Below are positions 54,728 to 64,000 of a DNA stretch of 64,000 nucleotides, piece after piece. The number at the start of each line of letters is the position of its first letter. Positions within the stretch are counted from its first letter, which is position 1. The DNA is from Pisaster brevispinus (lineage: Eukaryota > Echinodermata > Asteroidea > Forcipulatida > Asteriidae): NCBI GenBank assembly GCA_023634235.1, contig JAMKCF010000001.1, forward strand, positions 33,475,272-33,539,271, in the 5' to 3' direction. The position numbers and the translations under genes are program-made. The notes under the pieces were generated by a model. That model did no database searches and had not been told where the DNA came from. It saw only the letters and a list, made by a program, of their open reading frames with translations.

Positions 54728-55190
54728 CGGTAGGAGACCCCTGAACCTCCTGTGTGTAACATTAATGAAAAATGGGTAGAGGGCCTTGATGGTCTACCAG
54801 ATGAAGCCCTGTGAACCTCCTGGGCTTAACATGCCAGAAATATGGACAGAGGGTCTTGGTCTCCCATTGGTCCAGAGGAGGAAGCCCACTGAACCTCCTG
54901 TGTGTAACAATAAAGAAAAATGGGTGGGGGGGGGGGGGGGCATAGGTGTGTTGGTAATGAACCCCTGTACTGCATATGTAAGATTCCTTAAAAATGGGTA
55001 CTGGGTCTGGGTCTCCCCTTGGTCTAGAGGATGAAGCCCCCTGAACCTCCTGGGTGTCATATTCCAGAAAAAAATGGTAGAGGGTCTGGGTCTCCCCTTG
55101 GTCTAGAGAATGAAGCCCTCTGAACTCCTGGAACAATCCAGAAAAATTGATAGTGGGCAAGGGTCTACCCTGAGTCCAGAGAGTGAAGAT
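54728..55190 (+). repeat. Degenerate minisatellite, about 77-bp unit, six or more copies
   Basis: Each unit has 'tctagaggatgaagcc', 'ctgaacctcctgggtgt', 'cagaaaaatggg' and 'agagggtctgggtctcccct'. Copies vary in length, and one is interrupted by a G run at 54926-54940. Open frames on both strands (up to 148 codons) come from the repeat. A single related fragment lies near 17467. Confidence 0.85.
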
Positions 55191-55199
55191 CGTCAGACC

Positions 55200-55970
55200 A
55201 TAGAGCAAGAGCCAGACGTGTGGCTCCCTTCATTCGTTCAATTGAAATTTGCTGAGAAAGAATGAATTTTGAAAACACAATAAGAAAACACAGACTAAGG
55301 ACTGCTCAGTGATTTCTTTTCTTCCCTTGACTTTTTAAAATTTAAATGTTTTGCATTCTGAGTTCTTGGATTTTATATTGTACTGTCCAATCCACTTGTG
55401 ATGATACCAATTGAAAAACCACAATCATTTCTCAGCATTTTCCTTCCAGCCCGCACGCACGTCATCAAAAAATTCAATTTTAAAAATTTCTATGGACAAT
55501 CTAATTTGGGAGCACTTAATTATAATTTCAAGATGCCAGAATTAAGTTTTGTTCTTTTCAATTTCGGACAACAAAGCGCTCTCAATAATTACTTGGGTGA
55601 ACGTACTATGGGACTACGAAGGGTAGAAAACAATGCTCCGATCCGGTGAAAATTTATGCAACAGAATATTAAATATACTCCTCTCTGAGAAAAAATAATT
55701 TAAAACGAAGAGAAAATTAAGTTAAGAGCGGTTCCTTCTATGGGCACGTTTTACTTTTTAAAATATCCTTCATGGTATTTCTGGGAATATGTATTGAGAG
55801 AGAGTATCCTGGTAAAATGTAACTGGAAGCATGTCTTTTGGTACGGTAAATTGTAGAGGGCTTAAGAACAGAAATGAAAGATTCTTGGGGAGATGGAGAA
55901 GGTCTGTGAGTTAACTTCATAAAAGAACAATTTTAAGAAGAGACTAGACATAATTTTTTGTTCCATAACA
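55200..55970. other. No gene recognised
   Basis: Unassigned AT-rich sequence with short frames. Confidence 0.4.
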
Positions 55971-57625
55971 AAAACAAGGTGTTCGGTATAGACATTTTCG
56001 AGTTAGCAGAGGTAGTGTTTTCAAAGCAAAAACCGAAAAAACTTAGTACGACAAATTGATACGTAAAGTGAATGGTAGAAGATTTCGTATTTGAAATGAA
56101 AAACTTTGATAAATTAAAAAACTGATTAAATCATTCCGTTTTCATAGCTCATTTTATTATCAAAACATTGAGATTCATAGTTATTGTTTTGCTGGAATTG
56201 ACAGTCCTATGGGTAAAACTGTATTCGATATAGAGGGACCATCTGATTTCAAGATCATATTGTTTGCAGGCCTCAAAACGAAGACCGGGAGTGATTATTT
56301 TCACTTAAGCTCTCAGTTTTGACCAGAATTGAAGCTCACAGGGAGACACAGTTTGTGTAATCATTGGGGATGGTGCAAGTTATGTATATACAAATTTGGT
56401 TCTCCGGATAAAGGTTAATTTAATGTAAGGACGCCATCGAGTCGTCATCATCCCGAAAATAACTGCGGTTTCATCTACACACTCGGGTCTAAGTATGTAA
56501 AGTTTTAGGTCTCAACCCTTTTTTGGTTAATGGGATATGAAGTTTTTAAGTATGGAATAAGCATCTTTCAGTTTCGACCAGAAGTAAAGGTCACAGAGCT
56601 GCATAGGGTCGCACTTTGTGTAAAAAAAAAAAAATACACTCCATGGTCTTTCACATGGACCAAAGATCTGGTATGTAGCAGTTATAGTTTTCCAGATATG
56701 TTTTTTTTTGTAAAAATGTGGTTTCATTGACACACTAAGGTCTAAGTACATGGTTAGCATAAAGTCAAAACCCTTTTTGGTTCAAGAGTTATGTTTTTTT
56801 CCATACACAGTACATATACATAATATACCTGAGCGGGGATAAGCATCAATTCAATCCGATAGTTGAAAATTAAACCATGACAAAAATAATGTTTTTTGAA
56901 AGTAAAAAAACAAAATAAAAAACACTAGGCAAGTTCATGGATATCAACATTATTGTAGACAAAAAAGGAATGCCCCCACTTTTTAACGGTGATTTTGAAA
57001 TAAAGCTTACCATTTTAATCACCGTGTCTGAAGGGCATACTCAGAGGGCCTAGAGCGCCTTTGGCAGGCATGGTCACGTCGATCAACGTGACGTGGGTCT
57101 CGGTGTTTGATGAGAAACAAACCAATGTCGTTCTTTTTCAGTTGAAGTTTTTGTCATTTAGTCAAAGTCATACAAATCCCTAAAGCAGGTGGACATCTCA
57201 GTAAAACCTCCTCTTTTATTCCTTGTTTTCCATTAAGCCATCAGACGAGCACAGCGGAACTAAATTCACACTGAACTTTGAATGAGTTTGAGTTTTTTAT
57301 GTGCGGGACCGTGTTGTTACAACGTACAAGAATAAGCAACGCAATGATACATTTCCGTTGTGTGGGACTATATGCACAGGCTTCGTGGACTTTGAACCTT
57401 ATGAATAATGGAGCGGACAGTCAGTTACAGCGCTTTTCTCCATACACACATAAACTGCGGTTAATACTAATTTTGGCTGTAACACCCATTTAGGACCAGA
57501 AGTTAAGGTCATATTGGCATCATTTCTGTGCAAAAGTTTCGGAAGGATCATAGATCTACAATCTGATGTAAAAATTGTGACGAAACGATCAGTAGTTTTT
57601 GAGATATGAATTTTTTAAATATTCA

Positions 57626-57647
57626 ACTTCCGGTTTGAACCGGAAGT
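57626..57647. other. 22-bp palindrome with ETS-like half sites
   Basis: ACTTCCGGTT, a two-base centre, and AACCGGAAGT. Each arm contains CCGGAAGT, an ETS-family core. It is part of the fourth module of the surrounding element. Confidence 0.7.
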
Positions 57648-57796
57648 CAATGTCAAATGAGGTCGCGTTCAGTGTAGCGTTTTTAGAGTCATACCAGGCC
57701 TATCCGATGATGTATAGATTGTGAAAATCCATTGTGTAGTTTTGGAGTTATGATTTTTTCAAATATTAAACTTTGATTTAACGTAACTCGATACCT

Positions 57797-57815
57797 GATG
57801 ACGTCATCATGACGT
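57797..57815. promoter_or_regulatory. CRE-type palindrome TGACGTCA
   Basis: An exact TGACGTCA at 57799-57806 within 'gatgacgtcatcatgacgta', followed by a second TGACGT at 57810-57815. It lies inside the modular element, so it may be carried by each copy of that element. Confidence 0.5.
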
Positions 57816-57918
57816 AACTGAAGCGGTTTCATCTCCTAATAAATATCTAACTAAATATGAAGTTTCAAGTTCATATGAGCTTGGAAAGGGTGCTTTTGTT
57901 AGCGGACAAGGGACGCTG

Positions 57919-57920
<2 letters not shown>

Positions 57921-57947
<27 letters not shown>
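57921..57947 (+). repeat. (AAG)9 microsatellite
   Basis: Nine perfect AAG units next to the terminal hairpins of the element at 55976-58073. Confidence 0.92.
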
Positions 57948-57949
<2 letters not shown>

Positions 57950-57957
57950 TTAAGAAA

Positions 57958-58071
57958 AAAAAACAAAAACCGAACAATAATAAGAGGTGTTCCGGGCTGA
58001 ATGCCCGAACACCTAAAAAAAAAAAACCGAACAATAATAAGAGGTGTTCCGGGCTGAATGCCCGAACACCT
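57958..58071 (+). repeat. 57-bp tandem duplication, each copy ending in a 30-nt hairpin
   Basis: Hairpins at 57985-58014 and 58042-58071 are identical: AGGTGTTCCGGGC, loop TGAAT, GCCCGAACACCT. The arms pair perfectly except for one extra C. Each is preceded by 'ccgaacaataataag'. The second is followed by TAATAAAA, giving CTAAT at the junction. Confidence 0.9.
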
Positions 58072-58079
58072 AATAAAAG

Positions 58080-60240
58080 AATGTAAAGTGCTTTCTTCCT
58101 GGAGTAAAGCGAACAAATTTATGGAAATTCTACCAATGTCTGAAAGAGTTGAACTTTTTGATAAATTCAAACCATCGATTTAGACTATTCTACAGGCAAA
58201 AAAAAAGAAAGAATAACTTGGAGTTTGGAATTTTTTGTCAGGAATTAAGATCAGATGTCATGACTCATTCCTTCATGCCTTCACACCTGTTTGGTGGGTA
58301 TAGTCTGAGACCTAACACCTGGCCATCTGGCCCAGGAGTCTGTGGGTGTCTTGACCCCAGACTTGAACTTCTCTGTCTGGGTTTGCTTTAAGGCTGCTTG
58401 AGAGGAGACTAGCAGTACCTTGGGATGGGTTTGTAATTGTGGCTTGAGGAGAGACTATGGCAGCAGGGAAATGAGAAAGTTTGTCTAAAATGTGTATAAA
58501 TGCAAAACTAGTTACAACCAACAATTTGTAATAGTAAAAATATATAAAAGAATGTTAACAATGTGAGCTCTGACCTAAGGCTGAAAAGAAATTGCCTTGC
58601 TGAATATGCATGAAGTATGAGTGTCATGTGACAATGAGAGTATCTCTGATTGGTCTTCCAAAAATAATCCACAAAGTAGCGATCATTGCACATTCCATCA
58701 AGCACCACTTTTATTCAGTTGATACTTTACGATAGCTTTCAGCACAAATAGAACCACTTTTTTTTTTCAGTCCAAAATGTCACTTGATGCCTCTCAACAC
58801 TTTCTCACACGTTTCAGTTCATATACCTTCCAAAAGATTTGTCAACAGCGATATCATTTCTTCGAGTGTAAACATCCAAAGAAAACGCTTAACTGATAAA
58901 AGATTCACAAATTCATAACATAAAAGTGGTGTGAACTTTCAGAACAAAAGTCGCGTGTAGGCTATATTTTTTGAAATTTCATTTCTTTTTATTTTATGAC
59001 TGCAACTTGGATGAAAGAGTGTGTTGCACTTTTGTCAACCCCGAAAAGTGCATGAGAAAAGTACAGATGTCTGTACACTGAACTCTCAAGAAAAGTTTGA
59101 TGATAAGGCACTGTACAAAAACTCACAGTACCAATATTTGTATTTGATAATACAGTTACTAAAACATAATTCACACTTCACTACGACAACTTAAAAGAAA
59201 CATTCAAAAATCTTCGCCTTCAAAAAAACAACAACCCTGTTTTATTGGTTCACGGTCCCCCGTAAAATCCAACAAAAGAGAGGCACTGCACTCTTCACCG
59301 CACAAAGCTCTTATACTCCACAGGAATGTAGCTCATGCCTGATTTCACCCAGGTTGCTCAAACGTGGTCCCAGCAATCGCAGTCATAGTTTCTCATTATT
59401 ATCTTAGTCAACAACTGCGGGTTGCAGGTAAACAATCTACCACATTTCTTAACAAGAGGGCCGCTAATCCCAAGAAAAAATACCCCAGCTTTGACTGGGT
59501 AATATTAATTAAGCTTCCCCACGTAATCACTCGACTGGAATGACATCGCTAGATCAATGGTCTGTATATATAAAAAAAAAAACGTGAAGCTCTTTTTCCG
59601 GTCAAAAAGAAAAAATGCTTGGAGCATAGGAATGTGTGGACAAATTGCCTTGACTGTAAGACCACAAAGAGCTCTCTCAGGCGCAGGTAATGTTCGACAT
59701 GTTTTTCTAAGAGCAAAGACGGAATTCTATTTTTTGGGCAAAGCCTGGGTAATTACAAAAGAACTTCTTGACTGTAAAGACACAGACATAACCTGAGGGA
59801 GAAGTTTCATAATCAGGACCTGTTATGAGATTTTCCCACTTTTCTTTTCTTGTAGAGGAGAAATTTTATTTTGGTTACCTTGGGCGTTAGTAGATTTTTC
59901 ATAAAGATTACTAGAAATTGCACAAACACAAACCGCCCACAAATTATTTCGGCAAAGAGGCAATTGGCTTTTCTACAGTAAATTGACTTTTTTTAAAAAG
60001 CTGAGAGTTTTTTTGAGGTTTTGAAAGTTCATAAATTGTTAATAAAATAAGAAAAACTTCATTAAAACTAGAGAAGATATTTAGAGGTTGGTTGGTTACG
60101 TGAAGAAAGCAGAATAGGGAACTATGGAACAGCAAAACTAAAGCTGGGAAACAGAAAAGGAAAAAGGGTTTGAAGTCACAACGTTGGCTATCATAGTCTC
60201 ATTTGCAATTATATATTTGCAACAATCAGAAAGGTCTTAA
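58080..60240. other. No gene recognised
   Basis: Unassigned sequence with short frames, A and T runs near 58201, 58758 and 59570. No repeat shared with other parts of the window was found. Confidence 0.4.
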
Positions 60241-60242
60241 AT

Positions 60243-60530
60243 CTATAAATCAGAGCGGTCAAGAGCACTGGACTCAAGCTCTGGCGTTTCTGATCAGTAG
60301 GGTGTGGGGTTTGAGTCCTGGTCTTGACACTTGTGACCTTGACCAAGAGATTTTACCATAGCTGCTTTGTCCTTTGGATGGGACATTAAGCCGTAGGTCC
60401 CGTGTACTAGGGTTGGTAGTGCACGTACAAGAACCCATAACACTTACAATGGAAGAGTAGGGGTTAACCCCAGTGTTTCTGGTTCACATAGCAAGCATCC
60501 TTGTTTACAGGTTTCCTCAGGCTTGTGAGC
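60243..60530 (+). mobile_element. tRNA-headed SINE (family B), most complete copy
   Basis: The head has 'agagcggtcaagagcactgg', 'actcaagctctggcg' and a B-box match 'gtttgagtcc'. The body has 'ctttgtcctttggatgggac', 'gtaggtcccgtgtact', 'acaagaacccataacactta' and 'ccccagtgtttctgg'. The head resembles a leucine or serine tRNA. Confidence 0.8.
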
Positions 60531-60534
60531 TACA

Positions 60535-61035
60535 GTGACTAAGTTAGGTTATGAGGCATCCTTGGTTTCATTACCACAAGTATAGAATAATAATAATCAA
60601 ACACAAATCATTGTTTTTCTTACAAAATTCATGTTTATATTTGCCAAACAAATACACTGGGGAAGACAAAACACCAATAAATTAAGTTTTCTGGGAGCAT
60701 CAGTCTATGCTGCAGCAATGTTATGAACAATTCATACAAATTGATAATTTGAGAGCAGCATGACACGATCAGCAGGAGACAGGAAAAACAATGTAGCAAC
60801 TCCATGGTTACTAAAAAAAAAAAATAACAACAGAAATGTGGTTTTCCTAATAATCTTTCAAACTAGACATATTGAAATTCTTGTCCAAACCAATAGAAAA
60901 ATGTCAAGTCTAGAAATATCATTCTGAAATTTAAATTTGAGATTCCAGAGTATCTCACTTGAGAAACCATGAGATTGTCCGCTTAACACCAAAGGGATAA
61001 AACTGAATCTTAAGAAACACTAGATTTTATCCTGA
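60535..61035. other. No gene recognised
   Basis: A run at 60811-60823; otherwise unassigned. Confidence 0.4.
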
Positions 61036-61038
61036 CCA

Positions 61039-61065
61039 ACACACACACACACACACACACACACA
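61039..61065 (+). repeat. (AC)13 microsatellite
   Basis: Uninterrupted AC dinucleotides. Confidence 0.95.
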
Positions 61066-61069
61066 GATA

Positions 61070-62540
61070 TTTGCATCAGAGAAATATGAAACACAAACAA
61101 GAGGAATCATTGATGTGCATCCGCCGTGATAACAGAGAGGCGACGAAGGGAGTATAGCGCCCTCAGGGACACAGGTGATCATACGAGGGACAGGCCACGT
61201 CTGATACAAAGACGTAAAACCCAAGTGTCTCTTCGTGACTGTGAATGATGATCATACGTGACAGAGTCCAAAATATTATGACAACTGTGCATGAGGAAGA
61301 AGGAAAAAACGGGGGGGAAAAAACCCATCGGAATATCATAACAAATACCTCAATTCGAATCACAGTTTACCTTTTTCTCTAAATATTGGAAATTTGGTTA
61401 TGGGGCTTTGGAGTGATCGTTTCGTCGAACGTTATTTTTGATAAGCGGATTAAAAATGCGGATTAAAAACATGAAAGGATCTGACAGAGCTGAAGCTCAA
61501 ATCTCTGAGGCCATTTAAAGTTGAAGAACCTTGAATATGAAAAAGAAATTTATCAGGAATTGACACTGGTTATCAACATGAAATAAAAACAGACACTATG
61601 AAATTGACATGTATTGATTGTTAGATTTCAAAAGCACTGCCTGGGGGTGTTTGGCTCTATTACCCTTTACAAACGCCAAGTGAACTTAACCCAAATCCCT
61701 CAAAATAAAAAACCCAAAGCTTCTGGAGTAGCAATATGGTGTTTTAACTGGATTCAAGCAATGTACAGCATCCATACTCAGCACTAGACTTAAACAAGTC
61801 TCGCCTGCATTCACGCATTTTAGGAACCACGTTAGTCCCATGTACATTGCTTTAATGCGCGAAGGAAACAAACTCGCGCAATTTAACGGGTCCCAATGTT
61901 GGAATGCGCGTGAGACTTGCCCAATCTATGGGACACTTATTAACCCTGACATCATCACAATAATCTTGGCTGCGCCATTTTGTGGTACACAGTGTAGTGC
62001 ACATTTTGGTCCACACTGTGTTTACACGCTTACCGTAATTTTACGTGTAACTTGACTCCCAAATGGAGGCTACCCCAATGTACAGTTTAGTACCTCCCCT
62101 TGGACCTCTCCCTATCTCTACACAAATGTTGATATAGAACAGTCTTCAAGAAACTTGTTGAAATAGAACTATTAGAATGCTGCGTTTGTAGGTACTTTAT
62201 ACGCGTGTATCTGCTTTCATTCTGCTGCCATTTTAGCTGTTTGGCAAATTTCAGCTTTCTCATCGGTTCATCCGGTACATTTTGTCCTACAGGCATGTCA
62301 CATGGTACTGAAACTAGCTGACATAGAGGGCGTGCACAGCAGACGCAGACGACAAATGAGATCAGCATTCTCCGTGCTCTATTTCAATGATATTTTCTTC
62401 ATTTTATCTGCCCTCTCTGAACCCAGCTGTTCATCTTACCATCTCGGCAAAGGGGCCTTTTTTCTCACCCTGGCACTTCAACATCAATGTTGCCTAAAAT
62501 ACATTATTTTTCCTGTAATCTAACCCTGAAAAAATAGGCC
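61070..62540. other. No gene recognised; CpG-bearing upstream region
   Basis: The part from about 61850 to 62400 has more CpG than average ('gcgcgaagg', 'ctcgcgc', 'tgcgcgtgag'). Short frames on both strands near 62087-62523 lack motifs. It may be the upstream flank of a promoter linked to the X-box at 62555. Confidence 0.35.
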
Positions 62541-62550
62541 TCGCGAGGTG
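62541..62550. promoter_or_regulatory. CpG palindrome CCTCGCGAGG
   Basis: A 10-bp perfect palindrome 4 bp upstream of the X-box. It resembles the TCTCGCGAGA promoter element of vertebrates in its core TCGCGA, but differs at the ends. Confidence 0.35.
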
Positions 62551-62554
62551 AACC

Positions 62555-62568
62555 GTTACCATGGCAAC
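62555..62568. promoter_or_regulatory. Perfect RFX X-box GTTACCATGGCAAC
   Basis: Fits the RFX consensus GTNRCC, 0-3 bases, RGYAAC on both half-sites. RFX factors regulate ciliary genes in animals through such sites, usually near the promoter. The short plus-strand frame that follows (to 62751) has a hydrophobic stretch but no family I recognise, so no target gene is assigned. Confidence 0.5.
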
Positions 62569-62989
62569 TGCTTCACTTATCATCTTTACTTATCGTCAAC
62601 CGGCGTCCCGCACAAAGCCTGCTTTCAATTGATGATTACCGGTGTTTTAGACGGTGTGCCGTGGGGACTATGTTTTGCGTGGCCGATTGTGTTTGGAACA
62701 TGCACAATTGTCGGCAGAAAAAGCCTACCCGCTTACAATTTTCGAGATTGAGATTTTGTTTAAGTGACTGAAACAAGGGACACTCTTGCCCCCTCGGTTT
62801 CAATTAATTAGAGAGAATTTAAGCCTTCAAAATGTCGTGGAATACATACTGAATGTGCGATACCACCTTATGAATTAACATATCACATATGGTTCTCACT
62901 TAGTGCACAGCCTAAATGATGGCTAAGACTGTTTGTCAGACATACGGCTCGCAAGATAATCAAGTTGACATCTTAAAACTGTTATTTAA

Positions 62990-63430
62990 ATGATCTGTAA
63001 GTTTTAATGACCATTTAGAAGAATCTTACTCATATATTGATTTGTTTTGGTTTCGATTAATTTTGTTGAGACTGCCTTTGTTTCTGTCTTTACTTGTTAA
63101 AAAAAATTTAAAAACGTTTTTACTTCTTTTTGGCATTTTCTGATGATTGTTTAGTGTTTTAGTGCAATTTTTATTGCTTTCTTTTCTTTGTGGTGTTGTG
63201 ACTTTTGGATTGTTTTTCGTTTAATGACATCTGGAAAACAACTAGACAGTAATTTAGTTTACTTTTTGTAATCCTTCAATTGTGCCATTGTCCTGTCTTT
63301 GGAATGAGTTCTGTAATCTGCTCTTTATGTTTTTATATTTCTTGCCTTTTGTATTTGTATGTATATTTTTGTAATGTAATTGCAATGTTTTTACCTGTGA
63401 AAAGAATTGAAATGAATTGATTAATGGTGA
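62990..63430 (+). other. T-rich region, possibly a LINE 3' untranslated tail
   Basis: Strongly T-biased on the plus strand. It ends near 'gaattgaaatgaattga', a pentamer-like tail similar in kind to that at 13823-13846. No upstream coding remnant is visible, so this is weak. Confidence 0.25.
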
Positions 63431-63554
63431 CATTTTTGCATTATTTGTTCCCTAAAACAGGAGTAGTGTTTAACTGTGTTGCAAAACAAGTCCTTGTTTT
63501 ACTGTTTTACCTTATATTTGTAGGCCTGTACTTAAAAATGTGCTTCTTTTTTCA

Positions 63555-63594
63555 GGGGTTGAGGGGTTGAGGGGGGAGGGGGGAGGGGGGAGGG
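63555..63594 (+). repeat. G-rich tract with strong G-quadruplex potential
   Basis: GGGGTTGAGGGGTTGA is followed by several GGGGGGA units, giving at least six G runs of four or more in 40 bp. Confidence 0.8.
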
Positions 63595-63839
63595 AGTTGC
63601 AGATGTGGGAGGACAACAACATTTCCAACTGCCATAGCATCATCTACAAAGAGACAGCAGATCAGAATGCCCAGATGACAAAAACGCACCCCGGCCATAA
63701 TTTCATCATTCACGTAATTCCAAAAAGCACTTAATCGATCAGCGGACACGCCAATGCCCCCCAGTAAATAGACATTATTAACTATTGAAGTGATTCAACC
63801 AGCCAAGAGAAAAAAACACACCATTTTCTATTTCAATGG

Positions 63840-63871
63840 AATTTTTTTTTCTTTCTTCTTCTTCTTCGTCT
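63840..63871 (+). repeat. T-rich and (CTT)n tract
   Basis: T run of ten then 'ctttcttcttcttcttcg'. Confidence 0.8.
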
Positions 63872-63960
63872 CTTTAGCGAAAGAGGTTTTCATCGTTTTG
63901 TATTGATTATTATGGGATGTATTAAGTGGAGCACATGTGTCCCGGAGGCAACACTGGTGT

Positions 63961-63982
63961 CCGGCCGTTATATTGTTGGCCG
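63961..63982. other. GC-stem hairpin near window end
   Basis: CCGGCC, a 10-base AT-rich spacer, and GGCCGG. Six GC pairs with an AT loop; no function assigned. Confidence 0.5.
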
Positions 63983-64000
63983 GAATACAGGGTCATTGGT

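Larger units (their letters stand above)
55976..58073 (+). mobile_element. Unclassified noncoding modular element ending in hairpins
   Basis: Proposed left edge is AAGGTGTTCGG (55976-55986), the inverse of CCGAACACCT at the right edge. Inside are four loosely repeated modules centred on a 'gaccagaagtaaaggtcac' type phrase (56321, 56576, 57494, 57637). Each is followed by a 'gagttatgattttt' or 'gagatatgaattttt' phrase (56530, 56690, 56785, 57600, 57748). The right end has (AAG)9 and two hairpin units. It has no coding capacity. Class is unknown; a terminal hairpin, short terminal inverted repeat and internal tandem modules recall Helentron-associated non-autonomous elements, but this is only an analogy. 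Confidence 0.5.

Noticed and set aside
54762..55208. 148-codon minus-strand open frame with proline-rich repeats
   Set aside because: Generated by the 77-bp minisatellite.
61155..61170. CTCF-like site 'agcgccctca'
   Set aside because: The core matches but at least four other positions of the consensus fail.

Overview
The window looks like animal nuclear DNA from an echinoderm, most likely a sea star. It is AT-rich, has no dense gene layout, and is full of dispersed repeats. Two of these I recognise from memory as abundant in sea-star sequence: a short inverted-repeat element of about 380 bp with a central palindrome, and a family bounded by GGGCC(C)AATTTCAT. tRNA-headed SINEs whose bodies contain 'tcggatgggac' and 'gtgtttctgg' fit the same origin. 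I could not run a database search, so the lineage call rests on this recollection.

I see no protein-coding gene that I can name. The longest open frames (up to 165 codons) are about what chance and tandem repeats would give. Three short segments have plausible splice sites and open frames and are listed as candidate exons at low confidence: 5358-5527 (-), 29757-29906 (+) and 35964-36020 (+). The window is best read as intergenic or deep intronic DNA.

Layout: 0-7 kb holds repeats and one candidate minus-strand exon. 7-17 kb holds SINEs, a LINE-like 3' tail and many small tandem duplications. 17.6-17.9 kb is a clean 35-bp hairpin satellite. 18-28 kb has more MITEs and SINEs, including a MITE nested inside a SINE. 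28-46 kb is quieter and carries several nuclear-receptor-type composite sites (31.2, 36.3, 40.2 and 45.4 kb). 47.7-49.0 kb is a CCAAT-box cluster leading into a 31-bp CCAAT satellite. 50-55 kb holds further repeats and a ~77-bp minisatellite. 56.0-58.1 kb is an unusual noncoding element made of repeated modules that ends in an AAG run and two copies of a hairpin. 60-64 kb has a SINE, microsatellites, an RFX-type X-box and a G-quadruplex run.

The most interesting pattern is a set of three homologous ~80-bp segments on the minus strand at 14.4, 31.0 and 49.9 kb. Each runs from CTAAC through a pyrimidine tract to AG immediately followed by GTRAGT, the architecture of a recursive-splicing (ratchet) site. 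With the candidate minus-strand exon at 5.4 kb they suggest, as a testable model, that the window is part of one very long intron of a minus-strand gene.
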